Below, piece after piece: positions 11,506 to 29,340 of a DNA stretch of 64,000 nucleotides. The notes under the pieces are model-generated. The model saw nothing but the letters and a program-made list of their open reading frames with translations, did no database searches and was not told the DNA's origin. The stretch covers positions 188,001 to 252,000 of the forward strand of contig JAJEKV010000206.1 of assembly GCA_021234155.1 (NCBI GenBank). Direction: 5' to 3'. Made by a program: the position numbers and the translations under genes. Within the stretch, counting starts at the first letter, position 1. The number at the start of each line of letters is the position of its first letter. The stretch comes from Isoetes taiwanensis (taxonomy: Eukaryota; Streptophyta; Lycopodiopsida; Isoetales; Isoetaceae).

Positions 11506-13640
11506 TATAAGTCTTTATACTATCAATGGGTTTATCAGCTATAGTTAATGAACACATGGGAGTAAAATCCAAGCTTAAAGGCATGAGTATCTAAAGTTAA
11601 GTGCCAAGAATTAAGTTATAAGAAGTCATAGGTAAATAACAAAATGGGAGTATGCATCTAGTGATAAGCTAAATCCCTTGCCTAATAGTCATTCAATGGA
11701 ACTCTCCATTTTTTATTAGGACTTCGTGGTGAAGAGTTTATCAAGAAAGTTGAAACTTGAAGTTATCTTAATTCCTGTGGACCTAAAAGTCTATCTATCT
11801 ATCTCAATAGGCAAGATTAAATCGAAAAGCAAGCCTAAATTTGAACTAAATTGAAGGAGTTGAGTTAAATGAATAACCCAAAGCCAAAACTTTTATTTAG
11901 CAAATTCAATGTTTACTACATACAATGTCGTAGTATTTCTCTTAACACATAGTCATAGTTGGCTCTTAAAATATTGTTTGTTCAAGTGAAATTCGTCATA
12001 ATCCACTAATTTGTTGTTCTTGTTTGACATTTAACCTTCTCAAATGGCAGTACGCATCTAGTTGAAAGTTATGAAGCTTTAAGCTAAATTGCTTGCCTGA
12101 TAGCCAGTTCGCCATTATTTATTAGAACTTCTTCATCCACAAAATAAGAATGATACAATGGTCATCTTTTTAGAAACTTCAAATTTGTTAAAATTGGTAG
12201 TTCTCTTAGACTCCACATTATCATTTGAGAGATTGTTGAACGAGGTCATATTTGGTACATGATTTCATTTAGAAACCAATAAATAAGTTCTATAAAGACA
12301 ATAATTTTAAGACTTTTACCCTATCTTTCACTGAGTGCGGCTCAATTGGAGGTCCAATATCTTTAATTGGAAGCTATGAATCCCAACAACAGCACGAGAA
12401 GAATAATTTGACAACTTGGTGAGTATCGTACCAAAGAGTGTACGGGGTCGAATGTATCTACATTGGGAAGCATAGATTTCCCAAGTTTCTATAAGATTTC
12501 TAACTTTACTAACATTCCATTAAGACTCCCCAATATTCTAGAAAGATTCTTCGAGATCAATCCAGAAATTTTGTCTTTAATGCACATCCTATTTGGGATT
12601 TTACCTTCTCAATTGTCCTGTCACACAAATAACAGTATGCATCTACTTCAAAGTCACGAAGTTTTAAGCTAAAATCTCCAATAACCATTTCCTTCATGTC
12701 ATTTGCCATGCCATTTGCTATGACGTATTAACATTTGCAGCTCATAAACAAAGAACATTTGCAGCTCATAAACAAAGAGTGCGCCCATGGGCAAACCACA
12801 CCAGACACTAGAGTACTTGTAATGTCATTTCCTTCATGCCATTTGTTATGACGTATTAACATTTGCAGCTCGTAAACAAAGAGTGCCCATGGGCAAACCA
12901 CACCAGACTCTGACTCAAAATCGTACACAAATGTCCTAAAATCATTTCTTTGATGTTGTTTTGAATATGATCTGTGCAAATATGCGGGAAATCATCCCCT
13001 TGATTTCGTTTTAAATACGATTACACATACCATCTGGATAAGCACAATCTTTGAAGGTTCCTAAAGAGCCTGTTACATGCTATTCTTATTGTAGAATGGA
13101 GTGACATGCAAATTCTATTATTTCCACTTCTCTTCTTTTTATGCTTTAATGCGCATGCGTTCCTTGCTCTGCAACAACCAGAAGTCAAGCCTCCTTTTGT
13201 AACAGCTCCACATCAAGACATCACTAGCCTGCATACTTCATCAAGACATCTATCAGTTGAAACCTCCAACTTATCATGCTAAACTTCAAAAGGACAAATT
13301 GTATTGCTTAGCTTTTTTTCACGACAGATGCCAATGCATTAGCTTGCTCAGACAGAATGCTATTTAAGAGTGGTCTCATTTGGTCTCTCCATAATTCTTA
13401 CAATGTTCACCAAGACAAAAAAAGATCAGAACGATTTATTGCCTCTGCTGAAGACAGATCTTTGATGACGATCGGCATAAGGACCTAGTAAAACTGACTG
13501 TGGAAATAACAATTTCCCCTGCTGCATCATAACATTCCAACATGAAGAAAATAAAAATCATGCATGCGTTCTAATATCAAAGGAGAAGCTAATGTCTACA
13601 TAAGGAACAATTGCTACACCTCTCTTGTGCAATTTCAGCA
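11506..13640. other. No gene seen; dispersed short repeats
   Basis: A phrase of the type GTATGCATCTAGT...AAGCTAAAT recurs near 11650, 12050 and 12637, suggesting an old repeated element. Apart from the tandem repeat at 12692-12910 nothing is recognisable. ORFs are short and look accidental. Confidence 0.35.
12692..12910. repeat. Tandem duplication with period about 137 bp
   Basis: TTTCCTTCATGYCATTTG, GACGTATTAACATTTGCAGC and AAACAAAGAGTG occur in the same order at 12692-12780 and 12828-12884. The first copy also carries an extra internal doubling of ACATTTGCAGCTCATAAACA (12733 and 12757). Confidence 0.75.
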
Positions 13641-13674
13641 ATGCATGCTATCACCATGCGGCCTTCCTCGATTT

Positions 13675-16261
13675 TTAGTGACGCAAACACTTAAAGAGAG
13701 GAGAACCCTGCAATCTTCCAGATATACCTAACATGAAAAGATCATACAGAATCATAATACCGTATTGGTAATGATAAAGTAAACCTTGGTGACATAACAT
13801 GAAAAAGACATTACTTAATACTTGGCTCATTCTCATCACCAGATCAGCAATGCATCTCAGATGAAAAACACAGACTTGGGAGCATGGTTTCCAACAAAAT
13901 AGTTGTGCATACATTTTGTTCTGATTCCAAGATCCCACGACTACATCAATGCTTGAGCCTGAATAAGAGCCCGACTTGAGGCATATATGAGATGAAACCA
14001 GATCTGCATCAAGATCATAGCGAATTAGAATTCTAAGATCTAATGAAAAGTAGAACATGCAATATTTAAAAAACAAGCAACAGAACTTGGTTGATGTTTA
14101 CCAAATGGGGCTTGAGAGTCAATTATTTGACAAGAGCATGAATGCCTTCAAATTCTTGGGTGCTATTCAAACATGCCAAATCTGTGAGAAAACAAAAAAA
14201 AAAAAAAATCTAACAAACGCATTTGACAAACAAAAGGAATCTGTTCAGAAAAAATGCCTATGTGGATTTGGATTGATACACACATGAACTAGCCCGTCAA
14301 GTCATATTAATCCGCTTAATACTGCGAATAGACCCATTGAAATACCATGGCACACTTAAAAGAACCTGCTTCACTACATGATCATGCATTGGAATCAACA
14401 CATCTCCAACAAAAATAGAGCATCTATTGCATATCCATTGCTAAAACACAACTAGAAAAATATAAGTACCTGGGATCCTCTTTAGCATCAAGCATACCAG
14501 ATCTGCATCAAGATCACAGCGAGTTCGAATTCTAAGATCTAATGAAAAGTAGAACATGCAATATTTAAAAAACGAGCAACAGAACTTGGTTGGTGTTTAC
14601 CAAATGGGGCTTGAGAGTCAATTCTTTGACAAGAGCATGAATGCCTTCAAATTCTTGGGTGCTATCTCTGCTCAATTGGCCGCATCGCGAACAGAGACCT
14701 TGTAACACCGTATCAATCTGCATCAAACATGCCAAATCTGTGAGAAAACAAAAAAAAAATCTAACAAACCCATTTGACAAACAAAAGGAATCTGTTCAGA
14801 AAAAATGGCTATGGGATTTGGATTGATACACACATGAACTAGCTCGTCAGGTCATACTAAATGAGCTTAATACTGCGAACAGACCCCTTGAAATACCATG
14901 GCACACTTAAAAGAACCTGCTTCACTACATGATCATGCATTACAATCAACACATCTCCAACAAAAATAGAGCATCTATTGCATATCCATTGCTAAAACAC
15001 AACTAGAAAAATATAAGTACCTGGGTCTACAGCATCAAGCATACCTCTAAGATCAATCCAATCAGTTAGCCCAGAATGGAAGAATCTGGACCCCAAACCA
15101 GAACCATTTTCTGGGGTTTTGGCTCATAATCACATAATCTTTTGAATTCCACAAAAGAACCCACAATTCCTATCCCCTATCTGTCCTAAGCTTTAATGCA
15201 TTTTACTTAAACAAACTCTCCATCTAATGCATATGCAATAAGGAGATACAGAGGCCATGCACCGAGGTTCTATCCCACTTGACAACATTCTGCAATAAAA
15301 AGCAATTCCAGATGTAAGAAACTAGCCCACATTAGACCTTAAACTAGTAAGGAGGTAATTGTTGTGCTTGTTTGTTGGAGGAAAAAAAAAATGTAAGAAC
15401 AGACCTGCTTGATTTTGCCGGATAAAGGCCTCCATTATGCAAAGGGAGTTGTCGGAAGGAACAGCCATATCTGGCATGTTGAAAAGGACGGGCCTTGCCC
15501 ATAGCAGTCCATAGCCATGCTCGATTCCAGCATTTTTATGGTGCCACATCATTTGGCCGCTGTGACCAAAGGCCGACCATCACCAGCACAAAAACAGCAG
15601 TTCCTAATGTTCCCACTGCAAGATTGGGACGAGCATGAAGTTCTGGAATCATTTGGCGGCAGATTATTCGTCGGAGATCCCAATGCATCGGCCACTCATC
15701 CCCACCGGAGTAAAGAGAAAACCCAAATCGGCCCCAATCTTTGCTGTACCTCTGTTGAGCTTCTGCACTTTTTTGTCTGCCATAACTGCACCTCCGCCAT
15801 ATAAGACTGCAAGAAAAAACAAAGGCATAGGATCTTGGCCCCGCTTCAGCATCATGAGAACAACCAACATTTGAATCCATGCACCCAAACCCGGAGCAAA
15901 ACCAGAAACGCCATTTAAGATTTAAACTTGCCGTTTAAACCAGAATCCTGCAAATGTAGGTCTTTCCTGCTTCAAACTGCCAGAATAGGAGAAAAAGATC
16001 AGAGTTCAGGAAAAATGCCGAAACGTAATGCCTAAGCAAGCAAAAACCTGTGTCCTCACATCTCAATACCATCAGCCGGAGATGATTTGGGCGAATCGAG
16101 CTATCTGGAACACGAATAGTGAACCAAAGCCACATCATCCAATCTCTGGAATCATCACCTTTTTTGCTCACTGATTGTTCGTGGTTGCCCGAATCTGCCG
16201 CTATGCCTGATGCATGCAGAGAGACGAATTTAATTTCTTGTGCAGCTAGGTCTTGATGCAC
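13675..16261 (-). pseudogene. Fragments of an unrecognised minus-strand gene
   Basis: Several minus-strand pieces look like exons. At 14757-14602, after TTTTCTCACAG and before GTAAAC, the frame reads QIDTVLQGLCSRCGQLSRD and continues to KELTLKPHL. At 15820-15536 a sequence preceded by TTTTCTTGCAG encodes GGGAVMADKKVQKLNRGTA and, after one frame change, a hydrophobic tail AVGTLGTAVFVLVMVGLW, which would be a membrane span. At 16261-15990 there is GDDSRDWMMWLWFTIRVPD. I do not recognise the protein and cannot show that all pieces belong to one gene. Breaks in frame and the internal duplication at 14002-15030 argue for a decayed locus. Confidence 0.3.
14002..15030. repeat. Tandem duplication of about 500 bp including an exon
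   Basis: The block beginning GATCTGCATCAAGATCA at about 14003 recurs at about 14503. Both copies run through AGAACATGCAATATTTAAAAA, the exon described in the overlapping entry, and the CATGGCACACTTAAAAGAACC stretch. The left copy of the exon lacks about 60 bases and has an in-frame stop; the right copy is open. Confidence 0.8.
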
Positions 16262-16500
16262 GTTTGTGTAGAAAACAGAGTCGGTCGAAAAGAAATGCGA
16301 TAAGAATTAGACGAAAAAGAAAAAAAAAGGGGAAAAAAAACCCGCAAAAAAAATTGCGCCACTACACAAGGTCACATTAATTTCCAATGACACCTCCCCT
16401 TCGGCATAAAACGTGGTGGAATTATAGGCCATTGATGCACCTTGGCGATGGTCGTACTTCGAATCCTTCTCTCTATATTTCTTTTCAAGGCCTCATGCTG

Positions 16501-17472
16501 CCATTAAACTAATGGGTCATTAAATATTGCTATGCCACCTCATCACGTACATTAAATGCAATCAATAGGTGGCTAAACCTAGGCCATTATGTAACATACA
16601 AGGTGGCGCCACCTCAAGGTGGCATTTAATAACATTAACTTTTTAATCAACGGCCGAGATCAAACCCCTAAATCCAATGGCCTAAATCAAAAGCCCCAAA
16701 TAAGGGTGGCACCATCTGGTCCGTCGATCTCGCACGTTCGACGGTCCAGATAACGACACCTCAATCTCTACCACCAAGGGGGCTGCTTGGGGTGATTCGA
16801 GGTGTCATCATCTCGGCCGTCGATCTCAGATCTGGACGGTCCAGGCGGCGACACCAAAATCTCTCTATATACATTTGGTACACTTGGGGTGGATTGAGGT
16901 GGCTCCACCAGGGCCGTCGGATCTCAGATCTGGACGGTCCAGGCGGCGACACCAAAATCTCTATATACATTTGGTACACTTATCTCCATTAAACTAATGG
17001 GTCATTAAATATTGCTATGCCACCTCATCACGTACATTAAATGCAATCAATAGGTGGCTAAACCTAGGCCATTATGTAACATATAAGGTGGCGCCACCTC
17101 AAGGTGGCATTTAATAACATTAACTTTTTAATCAACGGCCGAGATCAAACCCCTAAATCCAATGGCCTAAATCAAAAGCCCCAAATAAGGGTGGCACCAT
17201 CTGGGCCGTCGATCTCGCACGTTCGACGGTCCAGATAACGACACCTCAATCTCTACCACCAAGGGGGGCTGCTTGGGGTGATTCGAGGTGTCATCATCTC
17301 GGCCGTCGATCTCAGATCTGGACGGTCCAGGCGGCGACACCAAAATCTCTCTATATACATTTGGTACACTTGGGGTGGATTGAGGTGGCTCCACCAGGGC
17401 CGTCGGATCTCAGATCTGGACGGTCCAGGCGGCGACACCAAAATCTCTATATACATTTGGTACACTTATATA
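16501..17472 (+). repeat. Two-copy tandem duplication, period 486 bp (repeat family B relative)
   Basis: CCATTAAACTAATGGGTCAT starts at 16500 and again at 16986. The two copies are almost identical to the ACATTTGGTACACTTAT ends. Each contains GCCACCTCA words, AACGGCCGAGATCAAA, GCCCCAAATAAGG and two copies of the GATCTCAGATCTGGACGG palindrome. The second copy leads directly into TATAATTGTATATATATAA and the TA run at 17490-17513. The sequence 16262-16500 before it shows no gene. Confidence 0.85.
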
Positions 17473-19300
17473 ATTGTATATATATAACAGATATATATAT
17501 ATATATATATATACAAGTGAGTGTACTATAAGGGAGTACACAAATTTTGAGCCATCCAAACTTAAGATTCTCTTAAGATTCCCCTATATTCTCAAAGATT
17601 ATCCCAAATTTTCTCTACAGTTCTTAAGATTCTATATAAATTCTCTTAGATTCCTTTAGGTTCTATCAAGATTCCCCTAGAAAAACACACTTAGTGTAAA
17701 AGATTCCCTAAGATTCCCTTAGATTCTTAGGATTCTACAAAGATTCCTCGAGATTTCAAACGTTATCACAAGGATCCTCTAAATTCTTTAGAATTCTATG
17801 TAGATTCTCCTAGATTTTGTTAGATTCTATAGAGATTCCCCTAGAATCTTGAAAATTCCATCAAGATTCCCTAGATTCTCAAAGATTTTATGAAGATGCT
17901 TAGATTACGCTAGATTACGAGCCATTCAATGAAGATTCTATAAAGGTTCACTTAGATTCTTGAAGATTCAGGAAAAATATCCTAGATTCTCAAAGATTTA
18001 AGGAAGATTCTCTTAAATACTCTTAATCCCATAAATTACTTAAGATTCTCTTAAGATTCAACTAGATTCTCAAAGATTATCCCAGATTTTCCAAGATTCT
18101 ATATAGATTCTCTTAGATTCTATCGAGATTCCCCTACTAAACACACTTATTAATGAAAGATTCCTTAAGATTCCACAAAGCTTCCCTAGATTCTTAAGAT
18201 TCTATAAAGATCCCTCTAGATTTTTCGAACTTATCACAAGAAACCTCTAGAGTCTCCAAAATTCTATGTGGATTCTCCTAAATTTTGGTAGATTCTATAT
18301 AGATTCCTTAGATTCTATGTAGATTCCCTTAGATTCTCAGATTTTCAAGGATTCTCAAAGATTTTATGAAGATGCACTTTGATCCTACTAGATTCTCTAT
18401 GATTCTCTTGAGATTCCCATAAATTCCCTAATTTTGTTGGGGTTCCCCTAGCCTCCTAAAGATCATCTCAAGATTCCTCTAGATTTCTCATATTTCTATG
18501 TAGATTCTCCTAGATTCCTTAGATTCTATGAAGATTCTTCTACATTCTCAAAGGTTTCATAAAGATTCATATAGAATCTCAAAGATTCCCTTTGCGATTC
18601 TCATAGATTCCCAAAGATTCTCTTGAGCTTCCTTTAAATTCTCTAAAATCCTATGGAGATTCCCCTAGATTCTTTTAAATTCAAGATAGATTCTCAGAAA
18701 ATTCTAAGTTTCCAAAAAGAAACTTAGTATTCGATCACATTAGCTCCAACTGCTGAGGAACGATGCCAAAGCACCACTCATTGGAAAGTTCTCGACGAGA
18801 GAGGAATCCAATGGTGTGGGTCTCACCTTCATCCAGACCCCCCTCACGCAAGTTATCGACCTTTGAAGCTGATTATAAAAAAGAAGCTTCCTAGAAAGTC
18901 CACCTATTAATGTTGATGCCACCTCATTACCTTTTTATTAAATAAGGGTGCCACCTCACCTCTTTTAATAAAGAAATTGCAATTTAATAAAAAATTTAAT
19001 GGTTAGGATTTTTCCTCCCCCTTTTGATCCAACGGTTAAGATTGACTGCACCAAAAAGCACCTTTTAAGGGACCTTCCTTGCATCTTCCCTTTAAAAAAT
19101 CAAGGGCCAAGATTTCACACGTGCCCGATCAACGGTTCATGGATGGGGTGCATGGCCCATGCATGGCCCATGCATGCCCCCCATCAAATCCAAGGGCCAT
19201 TTAAGTGCCACCTCAAAAATTAGACGGATAGGATTAATCTCTACCCACATTCAACCCCCCATAGGACCCATCAAATAATTGTATATATATAAGAGATATA
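17473..19300 (+). repeat. GATTC satellite unit 1
   Basis: The unit opens with a TA run and ACAAGTGAGTGTACTATAAG (17512). It continues with about 1.2 kb of GATTC array, then the conserved body: a GTATTCGATCACATTAGC block (18728), the CATTGGAAAGTTCTCGACGA block (18779), GCCACCTCA words, the GATCCAACGGTTAAGAT phrase and a GCATG-rich block (19150). It ends with AATTGTATATATATAAGAG at about 19278. No protein is encoded; ORFs here are repeat translations. Confidence 0.85.
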
Positions 19301-22300
19301 TACAAGGAAGGAAAAGATTGTGATATGTATACTACTGTGCTGCTAAGTATTTGCCATGTTCCAGCTAAAAGTAAACAGAGAATTAGATAGTTTCGCAAAA
19401 GAATATCTATGCAAAGATAGTTACATTATTTTGATGCAATACTAAACATCTATTAAAAAATATTGATGCAATACTAAACATCTATTAAAAAATATCGCAC
19501 GTGTTTAGTGTGCATTTTTATCTTTGACATAGTATGGGAGCAAGGAATTAGTCTTTGAGGTAGGTATAGTATCCGAGCAGGACATTCAATGCATAAAGAA
19601 GAAACAAAGCGACCTTTTACATATTAGCATGAACTGACTGCCCAGTCAAATTTAGTCAATAAGAACGTTGTTTAAACAAAATAAATATGCCCCCTTTTGT
19701 TAGAGCAAAATATTGGTTCAATATTAAGATATCGAACATTATTTTTCCACATGTCAAAAACACTACTTTTGGACATTCTCCTAGATTCTATGAAGATTCT
19801 CTTAGATTCTCTAAAATTCCATCAAGATTCTCAAAACTTTTAGGAAGATTCCGGTAGATTCTCAAAGATTCTCTTGAGATTCTCTTAGATTCTCCTAAAT
19901 TCCCAAAGGTTTTCTTAGATTCTTAATGCTCCATAAAGATTCCCCTAGATTCTTAAGATTCTATGGAGATTCCCCTAGATTTTATTAAGATTCCCAAAGA
20001 TTCTCTAAAGATTTTCCTAGATTCCAAAAGAATACCCCAAGATTGCTCTATATTCTCCAAGATTCTATCAAGATTCTCCTAGATTCTTTGAGATTCCATT
20101 AAGATTCCCATAGATTCTTAAAGATTTTATGAAGATTCCTTTAGATTCTCCTAGATTCCCAAAGATTCATTTGAGACTCCCTAAGATTCTCTAAAGATTC
20201 GCCTAGATTTTTAAAGAATACCCCAAGATGCCTCTAGATTCTCCAAGAGTCTATCAAGATTCTTCTAGATTCTCTAAGATTCCATTAAGATTCCTCTAGG
20301 TTTTTAAAGATTTTATCAAGATTCCCCTAGATTCCCAAAGAAGCGCTTGAGATTCCTAAAGATTCTCTTGAGATTCCTTAGTTCCAATAGATTCTATGAA
20401 GATTCCCCTAGATTCCCCAAGATTACATCAATTTTCCTCTAGGTTCTTAAAGATTTTATCAAGATTCCATTAGATTCTCTTATATCCTCAAAGATGCTCT
20501 CTTGAGATTATCATAGATTCTTTAAGATTCTCATGATATTCCTCTGGACTCCCTAAGATCCTATAAAGATTATACTAAGATTCCCTCAACTTGCCATAGA
20601 TTCCTTAAAAATCACACATTGCAAAAAAATTCTTAGTGTTCGATCATGTTGGCTAAATCGCAACAAAATAGTGTCAAAGCACCACTCATTGGAAAGCTCT
20701 CGACGAGAGGAATCCAACGTGCGTGAGTCCCACCTTCATCCGACCTCTACCGCTAAAGCTACATGCTTTTGAAGACGATTAAACAAAAAGAAGCTTCCTA
20801 GAATGTCCACTAATAAATGCTTTGCCACCTCATTACTTCTTTTTATTAATGAGGGTGCCACCTCACCTCCTTTAAAAAAAAAAAACTAATTTAATATTAA
20901 AGAGTTAATGGCTAGGATTTATGCTCACCTTTTGATCCAATGGTTAAGATCTGCTACACCAAATTCACTTTTTGGCATCTTCCTTGCACCTTCCCCATAA
21001 AAATCAAGGGCTAGGATTTCGCCTTCCCCTTTGATCCAACGGTTCACAGATGGGGTGTATGACTCATGTATGCATCCAAGGGCTTAAGCTACGCCACCTC
21101 ACCAACTTTTTATCCAAGGGCCTAGATCAAAAATTTATATCCGATATGCCATTTTGTAACTACCCCCATGAGTTTCTATATACATATTAAGATATATATA
21201 TACAAGTGAGTGTACTATAAGGGAGTACACAAATTTTGAGCCATCCAAACTTAAGATTCTCTTAAGATTCCCCTATATTCTCAAAGATTATCCCAAATTT
21301 TCTCTACATTTCTTAAGATTCTATATAAATTCTCTTAGATTCCTTTAGGTTCTATCAAGATTCCCCTAGAAAAACACACTTAGTGTAAAAGATTCCCTAA
21401 GATTCCCTTAGATTCTTAGGATTCTACAAAGATTCCTCGAGATTTCAAACGTTATCACAAGGATCCTCTAAATTCTTTAGAATTCTATGTAGATTCTCCT
21501 AGATTTTGTTAGATTCTATAGAGATTCCCCTAGAATCTTGAAAATTCCATCAAGATTCCCCTAGATTCTCAAAGATTTTATGAAGATGCGCTTAGATTCT
21601 GCTAGATTCTGAGCCATTCAATGAAGATTCTATAAAGGTTCACTTAGATTCTTGAAGATTCAGGAAAAAATATCCTAGATTCTCAAAGATTTAAGGAAGG
21701 AAAAGATTGTGATATGTATACTACTGTGCTGCTAAGTATTTGCCATGTTCCAGCTAAAAGTAAACAGAGAATTAGATAGTTTCGCAAAAGAATATCTATG
21801 CAAAGATAGTTACATTATTTTGATGCAATACTAAACATCTATTAAAAAATATTGATGCAATACTAAACATCTATTAAAAAATATCGCACGTGTTTAGTGT
21901 GCATTTTTATCTTTGACATAGTATGGGAGCAAGGAATTAGTCTTTGAGGTAGGTATAGTATCCGAGCAGGACATTCAATGCATAAAGAAGAAACAAAGCG
22001 ACCTTTTACATATTAGCATGAACTGACTGCCCAGTCAAATTTAGTCAATAAGAACGTTGTTTAAACAAAATGAATATGCCCCCTTTTGTTAGAGCAAAAT
22101 ATTGGTTCAATATTAAGATATCGAACATTATTTTTCCACATGTCAAAAACACTACTTTTGGACATTCTCCTAGATTCTATGAAGATTCTCTTAGATTCTC
22201 TAAAATTCCATCAAGATTCTCAAAACTTTTAGGAAGATTCCGGTAGATTCTCAAAGATTCTCTTGAGATTCTCTTAGATTCTCCTAAATTCCCAAAGGTT

Positions 22301-23585
22301 TTCTTAGATTCTTAATGCTCCATAAAGATTCCCCTAGATTCTTAAGATTCTATGGAGATTCCCCTAGATTTTATTAAGATTCCCAAAGATTCTCTAAAGA
22401 TTTTCCTAGATTCCAAAAGAATACCCCAAGATTGCTCTATATTCTCCAAGATTCTATCAAGATTCTCCTAGATTCTATAAGATTCCATTAAGATTCCAAT
22501 AGATTATTAAAGATTTTATGAAGATTCCAATAGATTCTCATAGATTCCCAAAGATTCATTTGAGACTCCCTAAGATTCTCTAAAGATTCGCCTAGATTTT
22601 TAAAGAATACCCCAAGATGCCTCTAGATTCTCCAAGAGTCTATCAAGATTCTTCTAGATTCTCTAAGATTCCATTAAGATTCCTCTAGGTTTTTAAAGAT
22701 TTTATCAAGATTCCCCTAGATTCCCAAAGAAGCGCTTGAGATTCCTAAAGATTCTCTTGAGATTCCTTAGTTCCAATAGATTCTATGAAGATTCCCCTAG
22801 ATTCCCCAAGATTACATCAATTTTCCTCTAGGTTCTTAAAGATTTTATCAAGATTCCATTAGATTCTCTTATATCCTCAAAGATGCTCTCTTGAGATTAT
22901 CATAGATTCTTTAAGATTCTCATGATATTCCTCTGGACTCCCTAAGATCCTATAAAGATTATACTAAGATTCCCTCAACTTGCCATAGATTCCTTAAAAA
23001 TCACACATTGCAAAAAAATTCTTAGTGTTCGATCATGTTGGCTCCAACTGCAACAAAATAGTGTCAAAGCACCACTCATTGGAAAGCTCTCGACGAGAGG
23101 AATCCAACGGCGTGAGTCCCACCTTCATCCGACCTCTCTACCGCAAGCTACATGCTTTTGAAGACGATTAAACAAAAAGAAGCTTCCTAGAATGTCCACT
23201 AATAAATGCTTTGCCACCTCATTACTTCTTTTTATTAATGAGGGTGCCACCTCACCTCCTTTAAAAAAAAAAAACTAATTTAATATTAAAGAGTTAATGG
23301 CTAGGATTTATGCTCACCTTTTGATCCAATGGTTAAGATCTGCTACACCAAATTCACTTTTTGGCATCTTCCTTGCACCTTCCCCATAAAAATCAAGGGC
23401 TAGGATTTCGCCTTCCCCTTTGATCCAACGGTTCACAGATGGGGTGTATGACTCATGTATGCATCCAAGGGCTTAAGCTACGCCACCTCACCAACTTTTT
23501 ATCCAAGGGCCTAGATCAAAAATTTATATCCGATATGCCATTTTGTAACTACCCCCATGAGTTTCTATATACATATTAAGATATA

Positions 23586-27404
<3,819 letters not shown>

Positions 27405-27483
<79 letters not shown>
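27405..27483. repeat. (TA)n microsatellite
   Basis: TA dinucleotides, flanked on the right by ACAAGTATTTGTACTATGAG, a variant of the GATTC-unit start. The LINE fragment begins about 50 bases further on. Confidence 0.95.
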
Positions 27484-27485
<2 letters not shown>

Positions 27486-28079
27486 AGTATTTGTACTATG
27501 AGGGAGTATTTTGTAATAGTGAGACATTTCAGTCTCTTCAGAGAAAGTGGAACGGAATCCTAAGAGGAGGCAACGTTGTTGTTTCTGGCTAGGATGTTTT
27601 GGAAGAATGTCGCCAAATGCCTAAAGAATGTCAAGAGTTATCACGTCCCTAGTGTTTTGTCACACGTGCTCTTGGGTCATAGTAATAATCTTGGTTTAGG
27701 CGCGCAGTTTTAGGCGCCCCATTTTGACACAAGGCCCTTTTCGAAGCGTGCCCTCCCGATGGGAGGGAAACGGAAGGCACCGGAACCCCGGCAAGGGGGA
27801 ACCTCCAGGGATGATATCGAGCTACTCCATGAACAAATGAAGCTCCCCGATGCGTGAAATAGCCGAGGTAAAAGCTTGGTGTCAATTAGTAGAACAGTAA
27901 GAATGACTCCGCAGGAGACCAACCGAGCGCCTACAAGCAAAAATCAAGCTCGAAATAGCAAGAGCACAAGATGCCCTCGAGAGATCATTAGGCTCAAGAG
28001 TGATTTAGACTAGAATTCTGCTGCTAAGCAACCTCGTGATTTTGTTACCCAAATTGAAGCTAAAGTCTCGGATCTTTTT

Positions 28080-28400
28080 CGACAAAGGCGAGGATGTAGT
28101 ATTAGAGCCGAGGATAGACAACATAGAGCTAACAATATCAAAATATCCGGCATTGAAGAAACAAGCCAGATGAAAATTTATCCGAGACTATCAATGACGT
28201 ATTTAAGAACAAGCTCTTCCTCCATGAACACGGAATCCAATCTCGCATCGGGGTTGGTAGGAAAGTTGAAGGACGCCATAGACCTGTCATTGTCAAATTT
28301 CGAGTACGTAATTACGCAACCCAGCAATGCAACACAAAGGAAATCTAAAGGGATCTGAAAGATATGGTTAAATGAAGATCTAACTCAACAACAGTAAAGA
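28080..28400 (+). pseudogene. LINE ORF1 remnant (L1-like nucleic-acid-binding protein)
   Basis: Across shifting frames the translation gives HRANNIKISGIEE (28118-28160), RIGVGRKVEGRHRPVIVKF (about 28245-28300) and LNEDLTQQQ (about 28369-28395). The spacing of NxxIxGIxE, the RPVIVKF strand and the NEDLT motif is characteristic of the RRM-like ORF1 protein of L1-type elements, which coats the element RNA. At least two frame changes break it. Confidence 0.65.
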
Positions 28401-28509
28401 TAGAAAAGTGTTGCTAGATGAAGTAAAGAGACACAGGGCTGATGGAAAGAGCTGCATATATCCTTGGAAACAAGGTTATTGTCGAGAAAACGAGCATAGG
28501 AAGCCGGAC

Positions 28510-29340
28510 CCTCGGACTCTTAGTATGGAACATCCACGGTGCTAACGAATCCAAATTTCTAACTTGCACAAACTGCTCGGCAACATGACATTCTGATTTT
28601 CTTGGAAACATGGGAATATGACATGAGACCGCTTAGTTGATATCTTTGACTTCACCAAGCTTGCCACGCTACACAATAAAAAGGATCATGCGGAGAGATT
28701 TGGGGAGGATTGGCGTGCTACGTTAAGCTCTTCTGTTTGGCGGTGGAAATTATGCAGGACCTGCCCTTTAAGCAATACTTGTGGATCTGGATTAATGGAC
28801 AAAAGCCCCTCTATATTGCTTGTGTCTACTTTGCCCCTTAGATCCCTGAACTCAGCAAAAGTATACCAGCACCTGATTTAGATCCTCATGATCCACTTCT
28901 TGCCGCATCTTGCCAAGGATATTATAAAATACCGGACAAAGGATGTCTATCTGGCGGGGGATTTCAATGCAAGATTGGGTACCGACAGGCCCCTTGTTTC
29001 AAAACGAAAAAATGAGCTTTGGCTACATGAATACAGACTCGAGCATCCTTGGAAGCGGATATCTAGTGACCACACTAGCAATGCTATGGGAAATCATGTG
29101 TCGCAGCCTATGTGGAGCATTACAATGGATTGTCTTCAATGGCATCCAAATCTTTCCGGACTCTCGAAATACACATGCTTTCAGCCAAGCCCGACTCTGT
29201 TGTTGATCTCCTGCGGGTAATCCCACTTGTACAATGCTCCATGACTTCCGTGTTCTTAAGAAGCAACTTATTTCAGACCATGCACCCCTCAAGATAGCTT
29301 TCAAAGTGAATAAACCACATGCTCCTACGCTGATTTTGAA
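28510..29340 (+). pseudogene. LINE endonuclease remnant (APE-like)
   Basis: The N-terminal strand LLVWNIHGANESKF lies at about 28519-28560. ILIFLETWEYD (about 28590-28622) carries the LETW catalytic glutamate region, and VYLAGDFNARLG (28948-28983) holds the GDFNA motif. These are hallmarks of the AP-endonuclease-like domain that nicks the target. Frames shift several times between them. Confidence 0.75.
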
